From Nymphalis io (Eukaryota; Arthropoda; Insecta; Lepidoptera; Nymphalidae), in assembly GCF_905147045.1 (NCBI RefSeq), contig NC_065916.1, positions 6,364,468 through 6,428,467 of the forward strand: DNA of 64,000 nt. The letters run 5' to 3'. Under the pieces are notes generated by a model, which was not told the origin of the DNA, did not search any database, and was given only the letters and a program-made list of their open reading frames with translations. Positions 63,580-64,000 of the stretch are shown piece by piece. The first letter of the stretch is position 1; each line of letters opens with the position of its first letter. The position numbers were made by a program, and so were the translations under genes.

Positions 63580-64000
63580 CTGCGACAATCGAATCGGTCA
63601 CACGTGACTTATGCATCGGAAATTAGTGTCAGCTTGTGACTGTCCCACTGTTCGGCTAAGACCTCCTCTCCTTTTTTGAGGAGAAGGTTTGGAGCTTATT
63701 CCACCACGCTGCTGGTTCAAAAACAAAATATTTGTTATTTTGAATCGTAAAGCGCTACCACCGGTTCGATATGTGGATTCAATCAAGAAGAACGAGCAAG
63801 TAGCTAATCACCTTTTTTATTTTACAATAATACATTTTATTATCATCCGACACATTTATATTATTTTTTATGTTATAGATATGTGCACGGGCAAATTTAC
63901 CACTTGGCTGTTAGTCGACCGTCGCCCGCAACCACTGGCGCTGTAAGAGATATCAACCATTCCTCCTTACATCGCCAATGCGCCACCAACCTAGGGACTT

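Larger units (their letters stand above)
50003..64000. repeat. Right copy of ~50-kb-period tandem segmental repeat
   Basis: Direct-orientation copy of the first 14.5 kb. It differs by scattered substitutions, homopolymer lengths, a 21-base deletion near 50031, a SINE insertion near 57753-58038, and absence of about 780 bases that the left copy carries at about 9236-10013. The pattern suits either a young tandem duplication or two haplotypes joined in the assembly. Confidence 0.95.

Overview
The window is insect nuclear DNA, almost certainly lepidopteran. It is AT-rich, its genes have small exons with GT/AG introns, and it is packed with moth/butterfly-type repeats: tRNA-derived SINEs, an A-tailed SINE resembling the Metulj type of Heliconius, RTE and Jockey/CR1-type non-LTR elements, Tc1 and mariner transposons, and Helitron-like ends. 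There are no rRNA or functional tRNA genes. Most short open reading frames are noise or transposon debris.

One host gene family dominates and lies on the minus strand: a modular serine protease of the ModSP / hemolymph protease 14 type, which starts the Toll and prophenoloxidase cascades of insect immunity. Copy A is complete. I could assemble 14 coding exons from 36229 down to 5252 with every splice phase consistent, giving 646 codons: signal peptide, four LDL-receptor class A repeats, a Thr-rich linker, a sushi/CCP domain, a second Cys-rich CCP/Wonton-like domain, and a trypsin-like domain with His424, Asp484 and Ser586. Copy B occupies 63579 to 55254 and runs off the right edge; its 11 visible exons match copy A.

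Layout: 1-14.5 kb is the left copy of a tandem segmental repeat (3' flank and all but the first exons of gene A). 14.5-36.2 kb holds the 5' introns of gene A, loaded with a Tc1 element, a PIF/Harbinger derivative carrying a MADF ORF, a mariner relic and a 3.2-kb RTE element. 36.2-36.8 kb is a putative promoter region. 36.8-50 kb is intergenic transposon debris, including two inverted copies of one 3.3-kb non-LTR element on either side of a gypsy relic and an unusual palindromic repeat array. 50.0-64 kb repeats 1-14.5 kb at a period of about 50 kb.

The two protease copies are nearly identical by eye except in one exon. In the exon carrying the catalytic His, 12 substitutions separate the copies and 11 of them change the protein; the other ten visible exons together show 7 differences. 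This, together with the tandem repeat itself (true duplication or unmerged haplotypes), is the most interesting signal in the window.
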